64,000 nucleotides of DNA, taken from assembly GCF_001544835.2 (NCBI RefSeq), contig NZ_FCNX02000023.1:38381-102380 (forward strand), read 5' to 3'. The position numbers and the translations under genes were made by a program. The stretch is from Caballeronia fortuita. GTDB taxonomy: Bacteria > Pseudomonadota > Gammaproteobacteria > Burkholderiales > Burkholderiaceae. The notes beneath the pieces were generated by a model. It saw nothing but the letters and a program-made list of their open reading frames with translations, was not told the DNA's origin and did no database searches. This document shows, one piece after another, positions 8,928 through 17,705 of this stretch. Numbering within the stretch: the first letter of the stretch is position 1; each line of letters opens with the position of its first letter.

Positions 8928-10469
8928 TCATCCGCCCGGCGCGATCACGTGCGGCGTAATCAGCACGACGAGCTCGCTCTTCGAGCTGCGGCGCGCGTGG
9001 TGACGGAAGAGCCATCCGACGAGCGGCAGCTTCGACAGTAACGGCACGCCGGTCGTATCCTGCCGCTCGTCATCGGAGTAAATTCCGCCGATCGCGACCG
9101 TGCCGCCGTTCTCCACTTCCACGCGCGTCTGCACATGCTTGGTATGGATGGCCGGCCCGTTCGCCGTCTGCTCGCCGACACTGTCTTTGGTGACGTCGAG
9201 ATCGAGGATGACGTGGCCATGCGGCGTGATCTGAGGCTCGACCTCCAGTTTGAGCGTTGCGCGCCGAAACTGCACGCCCGACATACCGTTGCCGACCTTC
9301 GCCTGATACGGCACTTCCATGCCTTGCTCGACGATGGATTTCACCCGGTCCGCCGTCACGACGCGCGGCCGCGAGACGATCTGCCCGCGCCCTTCGGCTT
9401 CCATCGCGCTTAGTTCCAGGTTGAGCAGCCGGGTCGCCTGCGCGACGAAGAGCGTGAGTCCGGCGCTCGCCGCGTCGAAACCGTTGATCGGCCCTGCCGT
9501 CAGATCGTATACCACACCGTCCTTGCCGCCCGCGACGCCGGTCGACGGATCGTTTCGCGGCGCGACGCTCAACTTGACGCCGAGATTGCGCGACAGCCCG
9601 GCCTCGCCTTCGACGATCTGCGCTTCGATCATCACTTGCGGAGTCGGCTTGTCGATCAGCGCGATCAGCTCCGCGATCTGCCGCACGCGTGCATCGAGAT
9701 CGGTGATGAAGAGCAGATTCGTGCGCGGATCGGAAATGGCGGAGCCGCGTTTGGACAAGACGCGCTGACTCCCCGAGCCGGACAGCATCTTGCGCAGTTC
9801 ATCCGCGCGCGAATAGCGCAGCACGAACGTACGGCTCGCGAGCGGTTCGAGATCCGCGGCGCGCGCGTGGGCTTCGAAGCGCAGCTTTTCGCGCGCGGCG
9901 AGTTCGGCGAGCGGCGCGACCCAGATCACGTTGCCGTGCTGCTCCATCGCGAGACCGTGGACTTCGAGGAAGGTGTCGAACGCGCGCCGCCACGGCACGG
10001 CGACGAGATTCATCGACACCTGTCCGCGCACCTTGTCGCTCGCGACGATGTTCACGCCAGCAAACCGCGCGAAGGCGTGGAGCGCGGCGGCGAGGTCGGC
10101 GTTTTTCAGGTCGAGCGTGATCGGCTTGCCGTCGTCGTTGCCGGACGATGCGCCGCTCAGACGTTCGAGTGCCGGCAAAGGCACGGGCGGGCCTTCCAGC
10201 GCATCCGTCGATTCCGCAGCCGGCTTCGCGGGCGCGGCGGCGTCCGCACTCTGGACGGCGGGCACGTCGGACGCGAGGGGCGCGAGGGGCGCGAGGGGCG
10301 CGATGGACGCGGCTTGATCGACGGACTGCGCATCGAACGATGCGGGCAGCGGCGGAAGCGGCGCGATGACCGCGTCGGCGCTATCGGCGGCCAGCGCCGC
10401 GTGTGCCGTGAGCAGCAACGCCGCGCTCATCGTCGTGAAAATGCGTGCAAGCTTCGCGGGATGTCTCAC
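8928..10469 (-). CDS. pilQ: Type IV pilus / DNA-uptake secretin PilQ (HofQ/ComE-like)
   Basis: A 513-residue outer-membrane secretin. Residues 1-27 are a signal peptide ending in AALA. Residues ~28-105 are Ala/Pro/Leu-rich low complexity. An STN/N0-like domain follows ('ITLDLKNADLAAALHAFARF'), then an N1-like domain and a secretin core (~290-510) with 'EVPYQAKVGNG' and 'VPLLSKLPLVGWLF'. No AMIN peptidoglycan-binding domains are seen, so it is shorter than Pseudomonas PilQ and closer to HofQ/ComE. The start is GTG at 10469, with AGGAGG seven bases upstream, and it overlaps the previous gene by 4 bp. It forms the channel for pilus or DNA passage. Confidence 0.9.
   Translation of the reverse strand: MRHPAKLARIFTTMSAALLLTAHAALAADSADAVIAPLPPLPASFDAQSVDQAASIAPLAPLAPLASDVPAVQSADAAAPAKPAAESTDALEGPPVPLPALERLSGASSGNDDGKPITLDLKNADLAAALHAFARFAGVNIVASDKVRGQVSMNLVAVPWRRAFDTFLEVHGLAMEQHGNVIWVAPLAELAAREKLRFEAHARAADLEPLASRTFVLRYSRADELRKMLSGSGSQRVLSKRGSAISDPRTNLLFITDLDARVRQIAELIALIDKPTPQVMIEAQIVEGEAGLSRNLGVKLSVAPRNDPSTGVAGGKDGVVYDLTAGPINGFDAASAGLTLFVAQATRLLNLELSAMEAEGRGQIVSRPRVVTADRVKSIVEQGMEVPYQAKVGNGMSGVQFRRATLKLEVEPQITPHGHVILDLDVTKDSVGEQTANGPAIHTKHVQTRVEVENGGTVAIGGIYSDDERQDTTGVPLLSKLPLVGWLFRHHARRSSKSELVVLITPHVIAPGG
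10273..10308. repeat. 9-bp tandem repeat inside pilQ
   Basis: The unit GCGAGGGGC occurs three times exactly (10273-10299), followed by a degenerate fourth copy (10300-10308). On the coding strand it encodes repeated Ala-Pro-Leu in the low-complexity segment after the PilQ signal peptide. Copy-number change would stay in frame. Confidence 0.9.
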
Positions 10470-11332
10470 GTGCGATCCTCCTCGAACATCAGCTTGCGCG
10501 ACACGCCGTCCCGACGAGCAAGCTCGACCGCGCGCGGCACGACGCTTCCGATACGCTCGTCGCCGATCTTCTGGCCCGGCGCGAAACTGTCGACGTCGCG
10601 GCCGCTTTGCAGCAGCGCCATCGCGCGGCGACGTCCGACGATCGTGCCGACGAGCAACATGTCGCCGGTCTGCGCGGCCGCATCCGCGCTGCCGAACGGA
10701 TCGACGATGAACGCGTTCGCGCGCGGCGCCGCCGTGTGCACGACCGGCGGCAGCGTTTCGAAGACGCGCAACGTCGCTTCGATGACGAGCGCGCCCGCCT
10801 GCCGCTTGATCTGCACGTTCTCCGGCACGACGAGTCGCGGCAGACCGGCCAGCGCGTCGAGAAAGCGCCGCATTTCCGCGAAGGTCGCGTCAGCGCGCAG
10901 TTTGAGCGCGCGCTCCGGAACCGGCCCGCCGCTCTTGCCCGCGACAGGCTCGATGCCCGCGACGCGCAAACCGCTCTGCGCGGCGAGTTCGGCAATATCA
11001 CGCAGCGCGTCGGCGGCGCTCCAGTGCTCCGGCTCCAGCCGATCCGACGATGCGCGCGCCCGCAGCGCCGACAATGCGCCAGCGATGCGCCCCGCGTCCT
11101 GCACTTTCGCCTGCGTCGCCGTCAACGCAGCGCGGCTTGCGTCGAGCTGGTTTGCATCCGACATCCGCCATGCATGCACGCCGAACGCGAACACGAGCAG
11201 ACCCAGCGCAAGCGCAGCCGCGGCCGTTCGACGCCACGACCATTCGTCGAGCGCCCTGAAGAAGAACCGCGCGCCGCGTGTACCCGTACGCGCGCGCGTC
11301 TTTACCGCGATATTCATCGGGATCGTGCTCAT
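10466..11332 (-). CDS. PilO-PilP fusion, inner-membrane pilus assembly protein
   Basis: A 288-residue protein that appears to join two normally separate subunits. Residues 36-54 are a transmembrane helix after a basic cytoplasmic tail. Residues 55-~195 hold a coiled coil and a ferredoxin-like region, as in PilO. Residues ~205-288 start with 'DPFGSADAAA' and continue 'LLVGTIVGRRRAMALLQSG...FAPGQKIGDERIGSV', resembling the periplasmic HR domain of PilP, which contacts the secretin. There is no PilP lipobox, so the domain is tethered through the PilO helix. It overlaps pilN (ATGA) and pilQ (GTGA) by 4 bp each. The assignment rests on topology, gene position and motif shape, because sequence similarity in these families is low. 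Confidence 0.75.
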   Translation of the reverse strand: MSTIPMNIAVKTRARTGTRGARFFFRALDEWSWRRTAAAALALGLLVFAFGVHAWRMSDANQLDASRAALTATQAKVQDAGRIAGALSALRARASSDRLEPEHWSAADALRDIAELAAQSGLRVAGIEPVAGKSGGPVPERALKLRADATFAEMRRFLDALAGLPRLVVPENVQIKRQAGALVIEATLRVFETLPPVVHTAAPRANAFIVDPFGSADAAAQTGDMLLVGTIVGRRRAMALLQSGRDVDSFAPGQKIGDERIGSVVPRAVELARRDGVSRKLMFEEDRT

Positions 11333-12000
11333 GGACGTTTCCCCTTTGCCGCCGCCAGGACCGGGCGCGCCTGACGCGCCGCCGCTTCATCGGATGAATG
11401 TTCCGGCGCATAACGTACGAGCGCGACGAATTCAAAATGCGCAGCGTGCGCTTCGAACGACGCCGGTGCCCCGCGTTTTGCCGCCTGCACAGGCTCGGCG
11501 CGCCGCTTCATTTCGATTACCTCCACCGCCTGCACGCCGCGCAGGCGTTCCAGACGCTTGAGCCATTGCGTGGCCGACTGCGAATCGGGCGCGAGCGCGG
11601 CGAGTTCGACCTCGTTCGTTCGCTGCGATACGCGAGCGAGCGCGACGCCGCGTTGCGCGGGCGCGTCTGCGAGCGCTTCGAGCAGCGCGAGAAAGCGCTC
11701 GCGCGGCAATGCCAGAGGCTGCGCGGCCTCACGCGCACGCCGCCGCTCGCTTTCGGCGCGCAGGAGCCGTGCGTGTTCGTCGAACTGTGCGCTCGATGCA
11801 CGCAGCGACGTCTCCAGCGCCACGCGCCTTTCGTCGAGACGAACGCGCTCGAACGCGTCCCAGCCCGCGACGGCGCCCACTGCCGCGAAGGCCGCAAGAC
11901 CGACCGCCCCGATCAGCGTGAGCCGCTGACGCCGCAATTCACGACGCTTGCGCGCACGATATGGCAGCAGGTTGAATCCCTCGTGCATGGCGGCGTTCAT
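11329..12000 (-). CDS. pilN: Type IV pilus assembly protein PilN
   Basis: This 223-residue bitopic inner-membrane protein has the diagnostic N-terminal 'FNLLPYRARKRRE' (the INLLPWR-type motif that binds PilM), then a transmembrane helix (~30-48) and a periplasmic coiled coil. The ATG at 12000 overlaps the pilM stop (ATGA). A further ATG four codons in (MHEGFNLLPY) could also be used. Its C-terminal ~60 residues are Ala/Arg-rich and poorly conserved in appearance. Confidence 0.88.
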   Translation of the reverse strand: MNAAMHEGFNLLPYRARKRRELRRQRLTLIGAVGLAAFAAVGAVAGWDAFERVRLDERRVALETSLRASSAQFDEHARLLRAESERRRAREAAQPLALPRERFLALLEALADAPAQRGVALARVSQRTNEVELAALAPDSQSATQWLKRLERLRGVQAVEVIEMKRRAEPVQAAKRGAPASFEAHAAHFEFVALVRYAPEHSSDEAAARQARPVLAAAKGKRP

Positions 12001-12998
12001 TGCATCACCTCGCGCAAAGCCAGTCCGAAGGCCACCGCGAAGCGCGGCGAATGCTTGTGCGCCGTCTGGATGTCGGCGGTGCCGTTGCAATATGGCGCGG
12101 CCTCGAACGGCAGCGCCGGGCAACCGAAAGTCTTGCCGAGCACGGGAAGCGGAACGCCCGCATGCGCCAGCAATTCGATCTGCCCGCCCATGTAGATGCA
12201 ATCGAGCGGCGCGGCGTCGCCCGCGAGTTCGTGCAAGGCGTCGGCGATGCTTCGATGCTCCGGCGCCGGATAACGGACCTCGTTTTCGATGCCGCGCGCG
12301 CCGGCGAGCCAGCCGTGCAGGCCGGTGCTTTCCAGCCAGCAGACGAGATAGCGCGCATCCGCATCGAGCTCGACCGAACCCGCGTGGCGCATTGCGCGCA
12401 AGGCGGCGGCCGGCTCACCATCGATCGCCGATAGCGCGATGCCCGCCTCCGCCGCCGTCTCGACGCGCGCCTCGACGTGCCGGCGCGCCGTCGCCGCGAT
12501 CGACACGAGCGCCTCGCTGTCTTCCCGCGTCTGCACGGACCAGTCGACCGCCAGCGCGCCGCGTTCGATGCCCGCCGCGCGCTCGGCATGCGCGAGCACG
12601 GCGGGTTCGAGCATGCCGCGCGGATCGCCGCCGATCGACGGAGCGAGCGGTTCGCTGCCGTCGATCAGCCGCGCGAGTGGGATCTGCGTGGTCAGCGTCG
12701 CGGACGCGGGCAGCCCCATTGCGCAACGCAACGCGCGCCACGCGCCGCTTTCCGGCAGACGCCCGAACGCCTCGCGCAACGACGCGACGATCGCCGCGCG
12801 ATCGACGAAATCGCCATCGATCACCGCGCCCGACGGCAGCGCCACCGTTTCCAGATGCTCGACGCACACCGACGCGTTCGCGCGTAATCGTCTGCTCACG
12901 ACAGCGACGCGCACCGCGTCCTCGCTCACGTCGATGCCCGCCGCATAGCGCCGCGTGACCGTCAGCATCGTGCCGCGCAGCGTGTTTTCCTTGCTCAT
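11997..12998 (-). CDS. pilM: Type IV pilus assembly ATPase-fold protein PilM
   Basis: This 333-residue cytoplasmic actin-like fold protein recruits PilN. The N-terminal 'YAAGIDVSEDAVRVAVVSRR' is the first phosphate-binding strand of the family. The C-terminal 'FAVAFGLALREV' matches the end of PilM proteins. The ATG is preceded by AAGGAG at a suitable distance. It is the first gene of the pilM-N-O/P-Q operon and divergent from mrcA. Overall similarity is modest, closer to the short HofM/ComA type than to Pseudomonas PilM. Confidence 0.82.
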   Translation of the reverse strand: MSKENTLRGTMLTVTRRYAAGIDVSEDAVRVAVVSRRLRANASVCVEHLETVALPSGAVIDGDFVDRAAIVASLREAFGRLPESGAWRALRCAMGLPASATLTTQIPLARLIDGSEPLAPSIGGDPRGMLEPAVLAHAERAAGIERGALAVDWSVQTREDSEALVSIAATARRHVEARVETAAEAGIALSAIDGEPAAALRAMRHAGSVELDADARYLVCWLESTGLHGWLAGARGIENEVRYPAPEHRSIADALHELAGDAAPLDCIYMGGQIELLAHAGVPLPVLGKTFGCPALPFEAAPYCNGTADIQTAHKHSPRFAVAFGLALREVMQ

Positions 12999-13241
12999 GA
13001 ACCACTCCTTCCGTTCGCTCGCGCACCGAACCGTTCGGGCGCTCGAGGTCGGATGGATTGTCGCGAGCGTCGCCTGCGGCGAACACTCGGCCGAATGGCT
13101 AACGCTCGCGATGGAAAGATGATTCCAGGCAGGATCGCGCGTATCTTGAAGAAAGCGGCAACCGTGTATGCCAGCGCGTGCCAGCGCACGCGGCGGGCGC
13201 GGGCGCCGAGAGCGTCCGGAAAAGTCCTAAATCGGGGCAGC

Positions 13242-13247
13242 TATAAT
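13242..13247 (+). promoter_or_regulatory. Likely -10 element of mrcA
   Basis: A consensus TATAAT lies 24 bp before the mrcA ATG in the pilM-mrcA divergent spacer. No good -35 is seen at 16-18 bp upstream (GGAAAA/GAAAAG), so the promoter call rests on the -10 alone. Confidence 0.45.
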
Positions 13248-13271
13248 CGCGTGACTGTTTTTGGTGGTGCT

Positions 13272-15680
13272 ATGCAATCCTCTTCCCCGTCCAACCCGCC
13301 GTCCACGCCGCCCGAGAAACCGAAAAAAGCCGCACGCCCCTGGTGGGCGCGGGTCATGCTCGGATGTCTCGTCGGCATTTTTGCGCTGGTCGTCTGCGCG
13401 GGCCTCGTGCTCGGCTATGCGCTCGTCGTCGCGATGCCGAACCTGCCGTCGCTCGAAGCGCTGACGGACTACAAGCCGAAGGTGCCGCTGCGCATCTATA
13501 CGGCGGATCACGTTCTCATCGGCGAATTCGGCGAGGAACGCCGCAGCGTCGTGCGAATTCAGGACGTGCCCGATCATCTGAAAAAAGCCGTGCTCGCGAT
13601 CGAAGACGCGCGCTTCTACGATCACGGCGGCGTCGATCTGACCGGCATCCTGCGTGCGGGCTCGGTCGCGCTGACCAACGGCCACGCGTCGCAGGGCGCG
13701 AGCACGATCACGATGCAGGTCGCGCGCAACTTCTTTCTGTCGAGCGAAAAGACCTACACGCGCAAGATTTACGAAATGCTGCTCGCGTACAAGATCGAAC
13801 GCGCGTTGACGAAGGATCAGATTCTCGAGGTCTATATGAATCAGATCTATCTCGGACAGCGTGCGTACGGTTTCGCGAGCGCCGCGCGCGTCTACTTCGG
13901 CAAGGATCTGAAGGACGTCTCGCTCGCCGAGGCCGCGATGCTCGCGGGTCTGCCGAAAGCGCCGTCGGCATATAACCCGGTCGTCAATCCGAAGCGCGCG
14001 AAGGTGCGGCAGGAGTACATCCTGCAACGCATGCGCGAGTTGAATTTCATCACGCAGGCGGACTACGACGAGGCCGTAAAACAGCCGCTCGTCGTGAAGG
14101 GACAGGGCCGCGAGTTCAGCGTGCACGCCGAGTACGTGGCGGAAATGGTGCGTCAGATGTTGTACGCGCAGTATCGCGAGGAAGCGTACACGCGCGGCCT
14201 GAACGTCGTGACGACGATCGATTCCGCCGATCAGGACGCCGCCTATCGCGCGGTGCGTAAAGGCCTGATGGACTACGAGCACCGTCACGGCTATCGCGGG
14301 CCGGAGGGCTATATCGATTTGCCGGCGGATGCGGACGACCGCGAGCAGGCCATCGACGATGCACTCGCCGAGCATCCCGACAACGGCGAAATCGTCGCGG
14401 CCGTGGTGACGTCGGCGAGTCCGAAGGAAGTGAAAGCGAGCTTCATCGACGGCAATACGGCGACCATCAGCGGCAACGATCTGCGCTTCGTGCAATACGC
14501 CCTCAGCGCGCGCGCACAGCCGAATTCGCGCATCCGTCCGGGCGCGATCGTGCGTCTCGTGAAGAACGACGACGGCGACTGGATCATCACGCAGCTGCCG
14601 CAGGTCGAAGGCGCGCTCGTCTCGATGGTGCCGCAGGACGGCGCGATCCGCGCGCTCGTCGGCGGCTTCGACTTCAACAAGAACAAGTTCAACCACGTCA
14701 CGCAGGCGTGGCGTCAGCCGGGTTCGAGCTTCAAGCCGTTCATTTATTCCGCATCGCTCGAAAAAGGTCTTTCGCCCGCGACGATCATCAACGACGGACC
14801 GCTCTTCTTCAGCGCCGCCGAAACCGGCGGGCAGGCGTGGGAGCCGAAGAACTACGGCGGCGGTTTCGACGGCCCGATGACCATGCGCTCGGCGTTGCAG
14901 CGCTCGAAGAACATGGTGTCGATCCGCATCCTGAGTCATATCGGCACGAAGTACGCGCAGCAGTACATCACGCGCTTCGGCTTCGATGCGGATCGTCATC
15001 CCGCCTATCTGCCGATGGCGCTCGGCGCGGGTCTCGTCACGCCGCTGCAAATGGCGGCCGGTTACGCGGTGTTCGCGAACGGCGGCTATCGCGTGAATCC
15101 GTATCTGATCGCCGACATCACCGATCCTTACGGCCGCGTCGTGTCGCATCCGCAGCCGCTCGTCGCGCAGCAGAGCGCGCCGCTCGCGATCACACCGCGC
15201 AATGCGTTCGTCATGAACAGCCTGTTGCAGAGCGTCGCGCAGCACGGCACGGGCGCGAAGACGAATCAGTTGAAGCGCGGCGATCTCGCCGGCAAGACGG
15301 GCACGACGAACGACTCGCGCGATGCGTGGTTCGCCGGCTATCAGCGCACGCTCGTCGCGATCGCGTGGATCGGCTACGACAATCCGCGCAGCCTCGGCGA
15401 CAAGGAAACGGGCGGAGGCCTTGCGCTGCCGGTGTGGATGGATTACATGAGCCGCGCGTTGAAGGGCGTGCCCGAGTACAAGCCGATGATGCCGCCCGAT
15501 ATCACTTCGCTCGGCAATGAGCTGTACTACGACGACATGACGCCAGGCCGCGGCTTCGTCGCGACTATCGGTGTCAGTCAGGCGCCGCCGCAGGAGGGCG
15601 TCTCGGGCGTCACCGCGCCCGCGCCTGAAGTCGGCGAGCAGGAAAAGCAGGACATCATGAATCTGTTCAAGGGGCAGTAA
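13272..15680 (+). CDS. mrcA: Bifunctional penicillin-binding protein 1A
   Basis: An 802-residue class A PBP with both glycan polymerase and transpeptidase activities. A transmembrane helix spans about residues 30-55. The GT51 catalytic motif EDARFYDH starts at E111, with 'QGASTITMQ' after it. An inserted OB-like domain follows. The transpeptidase has SSFK (485-488), SKN (545-547) and KTGT (K675). The ATG at 13272 is selected because it directly precedes the proline-rich cytoplasmic tail and the membrane helix. The open frame upstream to 13053 looks non-coding. Divergence from the pil operon is the common arrangement in proteobacteria. Confidence 0.96.
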   Translation: MQSSSPSNPPSTPPEKPKKAARPWWARVMLGCLVGIFALVVCAGLVLGYALVVAMPNLPSLEALTDYKPKVPLRIYTADHVLIGEFGEERRSVVRIQDVPDHLKKAVLAIEDARFYDHGGVDLTGILRAGSVALTNGHASQGASTITMQVARNFFLSSEKTYTRKIYEMLLAYKIERALTKDQILEVYMNQIYLGQRAYGFASAARVYFGKDLKDVSLAEAAMLAGLPKAPSAYNPVVNPKRAKVRQEYILQRMRELNFITQADYDEAVKQPLVVKGQGREFSVHAEYVAEMVRQMLYAQYREEAYTRGLNVVTTIDSADQDAAYRAVRKGLMDYEHRHGYRGPEGYIDLPADADDREQAIDDALAEHPDNGEIVAAVVTSASPKEVKASFIDGNTATISGNDLRFVQYALSARAQPNSRIRPGAIVRLVKNDDGDWIITQLPQVEGALVSMVPQDGAIRALVGGFDFNKNKFNHVTQAWRQPGSSFKPFIYSASLEKGLSPATIINDGPLFFSAAETGGQAWEPKNYGGGFDGPMTMRSALQRSKNMVSIRILSHIGTKYAQQYITRFGFDADRHPAYLPMALGAGLVTPLQMAAGYAVFANGGYRVNPYLIADITDPYGRVVSHPQPLVAQQSAPLAITPRNAFVMNSLLQSVAQHGTGAKTNQLKRGDLAGKTGTTNDSRDAWFAGYQRTLVAIAWIGYDNPRSLGDKETGGGLALPVWMDYMSRALKGVPEYKPMMPPDITSLGNELYYDDMTPGRGFVATIGVSQAPPQEGVSGVTAPAPEVGEQEKQDIMNLFKGQ

Positions 15681-15703
15681 GCGCGCCCCGGCGCTTCCCG
15701 AAG

Positions 15704-15735
15704 CGGGCGGATCACGCGGTCCGCCCGTTTTTTTT
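15704..15735 (+). terminator. Rho-independent terminator after mrcA
   Basis: An 8-bp perfect stem (CGGGCGGA 15704-15711, TCCGCCCG 15720-15727) is followed by eight T residues. The T-run overlaps the convergent cyaY stop codon. Confidence 0.9.
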
Positions 15736-16051
15736 ACGCCTTGAAGCGGATCGGTTCGCCCGCCTGCTCGCTCGAATACTTGCTCAGCGTCGCGAAGAAT
15801 TCGCTGTTGTCGCGCGTGTCGCGCCAGGCGCCGTCGACGTACTTGTAGTGGAATCCGCCCGCCTTCGCGGCGAGCCAGATCTCGTGCTTCGGCGGCTGCA
15901 GATTGACGATCACCTTCGTGCGATTCTCGAATTCCAGCGTCAAAACATTGCCGCTGCGCTCGAATTCGATGTCGGCGTCGGCGTTGTCCACCGAGCGCTC
16001 GATGGCCGTCAGCGCGGCCTCCGCCAGCGTCAGGTATTCCTGGTCTGTCAT
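15734..16051 (-). CDS. cyaY: Iron-sulfur cluster assembly protein CyaY (frataxin)
   Basis: This 105-residue bacterial frataxin binds iron and modulates IscS activity. It has an acidic first helix, 'NADADIEFERSGNVLTLEFENRTKVIVN', and the conserved 'KHEIWLAAKAGGFHYKYVDGAWRDT'. The ATG at 16051 (MTDQEYLTLAE) is preferred over the one at 16063, because GGAG sits 7 bases before it and family members start there. It is convergent with mrcA and divergent from lptM. Confidence 0.94.
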   Translation of the reverse strand: MTDQEYLTLAEAALTAIERSVDNADADIEFERSGNVLTLEFENRTKVIVNLQPPKHEIWLAAKAGGFHYKYVDGAWRDTRDNSEFFATLSKYSSEQAGEPIRFKA

Positions 16052-16086
16052 GCTAAACTCCATCGATTAAACGTATAGGGACGGTC

Positions 16087-16350
16087 ATGCGAGTTGTTTT
16101 CAGGATGAGCGCGATTGTAGCGGCTTTGAGCATCGGCGCCGCCGCAACACTCTCGCTCGGCGGGTGTGGGCAACGTGGTCCGCTGTATCTGCCGAAGGTG
16201 CCGCCGCTGCCGCAACGTCCTGACAATCTCCAGAATACGCCGCCTTCGAACGTCGCTCCGGGTAACGAAACGGCATCGAGACAACCGCTGTCGCTGTCGC
16301 CCGAAACCAATCTGAATTCGGCGCCCAAGCCCGCTTCGTCCGCCGACTGA
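16087..16350 (+). CDS. lptM: LPS translocon maturation chaperone LptM (YifL-type lipoprotein)
   Basis: An 87-residue lipoprotein with an N-terminal hydrophobic segment and lipobox LGGC. It is followed at once by GQRGPLYLP, the short motif that defines LptM/YifL. The rest is Pro/Ser/Asn-rich and likely disordered. In E. coli LptM helps correct disulfide formation in LptD. It is directly upstream of lysA (43 bp), the same order as in E. coli relatives (yifL-dapF) and many betaproteobacteria, so they are likely co-transcribed. An ATG at 16105 would also give a good signal peptide. Confidence 0.88.
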   Translation: MRVVFRMSAIVAALSIGAAATLSLGGCGQRGPLYLPKVPPLPQRPDNLQNTPPSNVAPGNETASRQPLSLSPETNLNSAPKPASSAD

Positions 16351-16393
16351 TCTTCCGCCTCGCGCGCTGACACGCGCACTTTCGATTCCACGC

Positions 16394-17656
16394 ATGAGTG
16401 ATTCCGCATTCCATTACGTCGACGGCGTGCTCTACGTCGAAGGCGTCTCAGCCGCGTCGCTCGCGGAGCAGTTCGGCACGCCGCTCTATGTCTATTCGCG
16501 CGATGCGCTGACGCGCGCGTATCACGCTTACGCCGATGCCTGCGCCGGCCGCAAGGCAACCGTGCACGTCGCGGTGAAGGCGAACAGCAATCTCGCGGTG
16601 CTCAACGTGTTCGCGCGCATGGGCGCGGGCTTCGACATCGTGTCGTCGGGCGAACTCGCGCGCGTGCTCGCCGCAGGCGGCAAGGCAGAAAACACGGTGT
16701 TCTCGGGCGTCGGCAAGACGGCGGCGGAAATGCGCGAGGCGCTCGAAGCAGGCGTGAAGTGCTTCAACGTCGAATCGATTCCCGAGTTGCACGCGTTGAA
16801 CGAAGTCGCGAAGTCGCTCGGCAAGAAGGCACCCGTTTCATTGCGCGTGAATCCCGACGTCGACGCGAAAACGCATCCGTATATTTCCACCGGCCTCAAG
16901 TCGAACAAGTTCGGCGTCGCCTTCGCCGATGCGCGCGCCACGTATCGCGAAGCCCACGCCATGCCGAATCTCGATGTCGTCGGCATCGATTGTCATATCG
17001 GCTCGCAGATCACCGAGATCAGCCCGTATCTCGACGCGCTCGACAAGCTGCTCGAACTCGTCGATCAGATCGAAGCGGACGGCATGAGCATTCGTCACGT
17101 GGATGTCGGCGGCGGTCTGGGTATCACCTACGACGACGAAACGCCGCCCGAGATCGGCCTTTTCGTAAAGACGCTGCTCGATCACATCGAAGCGCGCGGC
17201 CACGGCCAGCGCGAGGTGTATTTCGAGCCGGGGCGCTCGCTCGTCGGCAATGCGGGCGTGCTGCTGACGCGCGTCGAGTTCCTGAAGCCGGGCGAGGAAA
17301 AGAACTTTGCCATCGTCGATGCCGCGATGAACGATCTCGCGCGTCCCGCCATGTACGAGGCGTTCCATCGCATCGTGCCGGTCGTGAAGCGCGACGAGAA
17401 AGCTCACGTTTACGATGTCGTCGGCCCGGTTTGCGAAAGCGGCGACTGGCTCGGGCGCGATCGCGAACTGGCCATCGCATCCGGCGATCTGCTCGCGATC
17501 TGCTCGGCGGGCGCGTACGGCTTCGTGATGAGCTCGAACTACAACACGCGTCCCCGCGCCGCCGAAATCATGGTCGACGGCGAACGCGCGCGGCTCGTGC
17601 GCGAGCGTGAGGACGTCAAGCAGTTGTTCGCCGGCGAATCGATCCTGCCGGACTGA
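16394..17656 (+). CDS. lysA: Diaminopimelate decarboxylase
   Basis: A 420-residue PLP-dependent fold-III decarboxylase making lysine from meso-diaminopimelate. The PLP lysine is K62 in 'VAVKANSN'. 'DVGGGLGI' binds the phosphate, and 'VCESGDWLGRDRE' carries the catalytic Cys of the dimer partner. The full length and ending match the family. A bidirectional-looking terminator follows. Confidence 0.97.
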   Translation: MSDSAFHYVDGVLYVEGVSAASLAEQFGTPLYVYSRDALTRAYHAYADACAGRKATVHVAVKANSNLAVLNVFARMGAGFDIVSSGELARVLAAGGKAENTVFSGVGKTAAEMREALEAGVKCFNVESIPELHALNEVAKSLGKKAPVSLRVNPDVDAKTHPYISTGLKSNKFGVAFADARATYREAHAMPNLDVVGIDCHIGSQITEISPYLDALDKLLELVDQIEADGMSIRHVDVGGGLGITYDDETPPEIGLFVKTLLDHIEARGHGQREVYFEPGRSLVGNAGVLLTRVEFLKPGEEKNFAIVDAAMNDLARPAMYEAFHRIVPVVKRDEKAHVYDVVGPVCESGDWLGRDRELAIASGDLLAICSAGAYGFVMSSNYNTRPRAAEIMVDGERARLVREREDVKQLFAGESILPD

Positions 17657-17672
17657 ATCGCGCGCTTCCAAC

Positions 17673-17705
17673 AAAAAGCGATGCCCTGAGAAGCATCGCT
17701 TTTTT
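17673..17705. terminator. Terminator between lysA and msrQ (either strand)
   Basis: AAAAAGCGATGC (17673-17684) pairs with GCATCGCTTTTT (17693-17704) across an 8-base loop. The A/T tracts on both sides allow termination of lysA on the + strand and of msrPQ on the minus strand. Confidence 0.88.
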
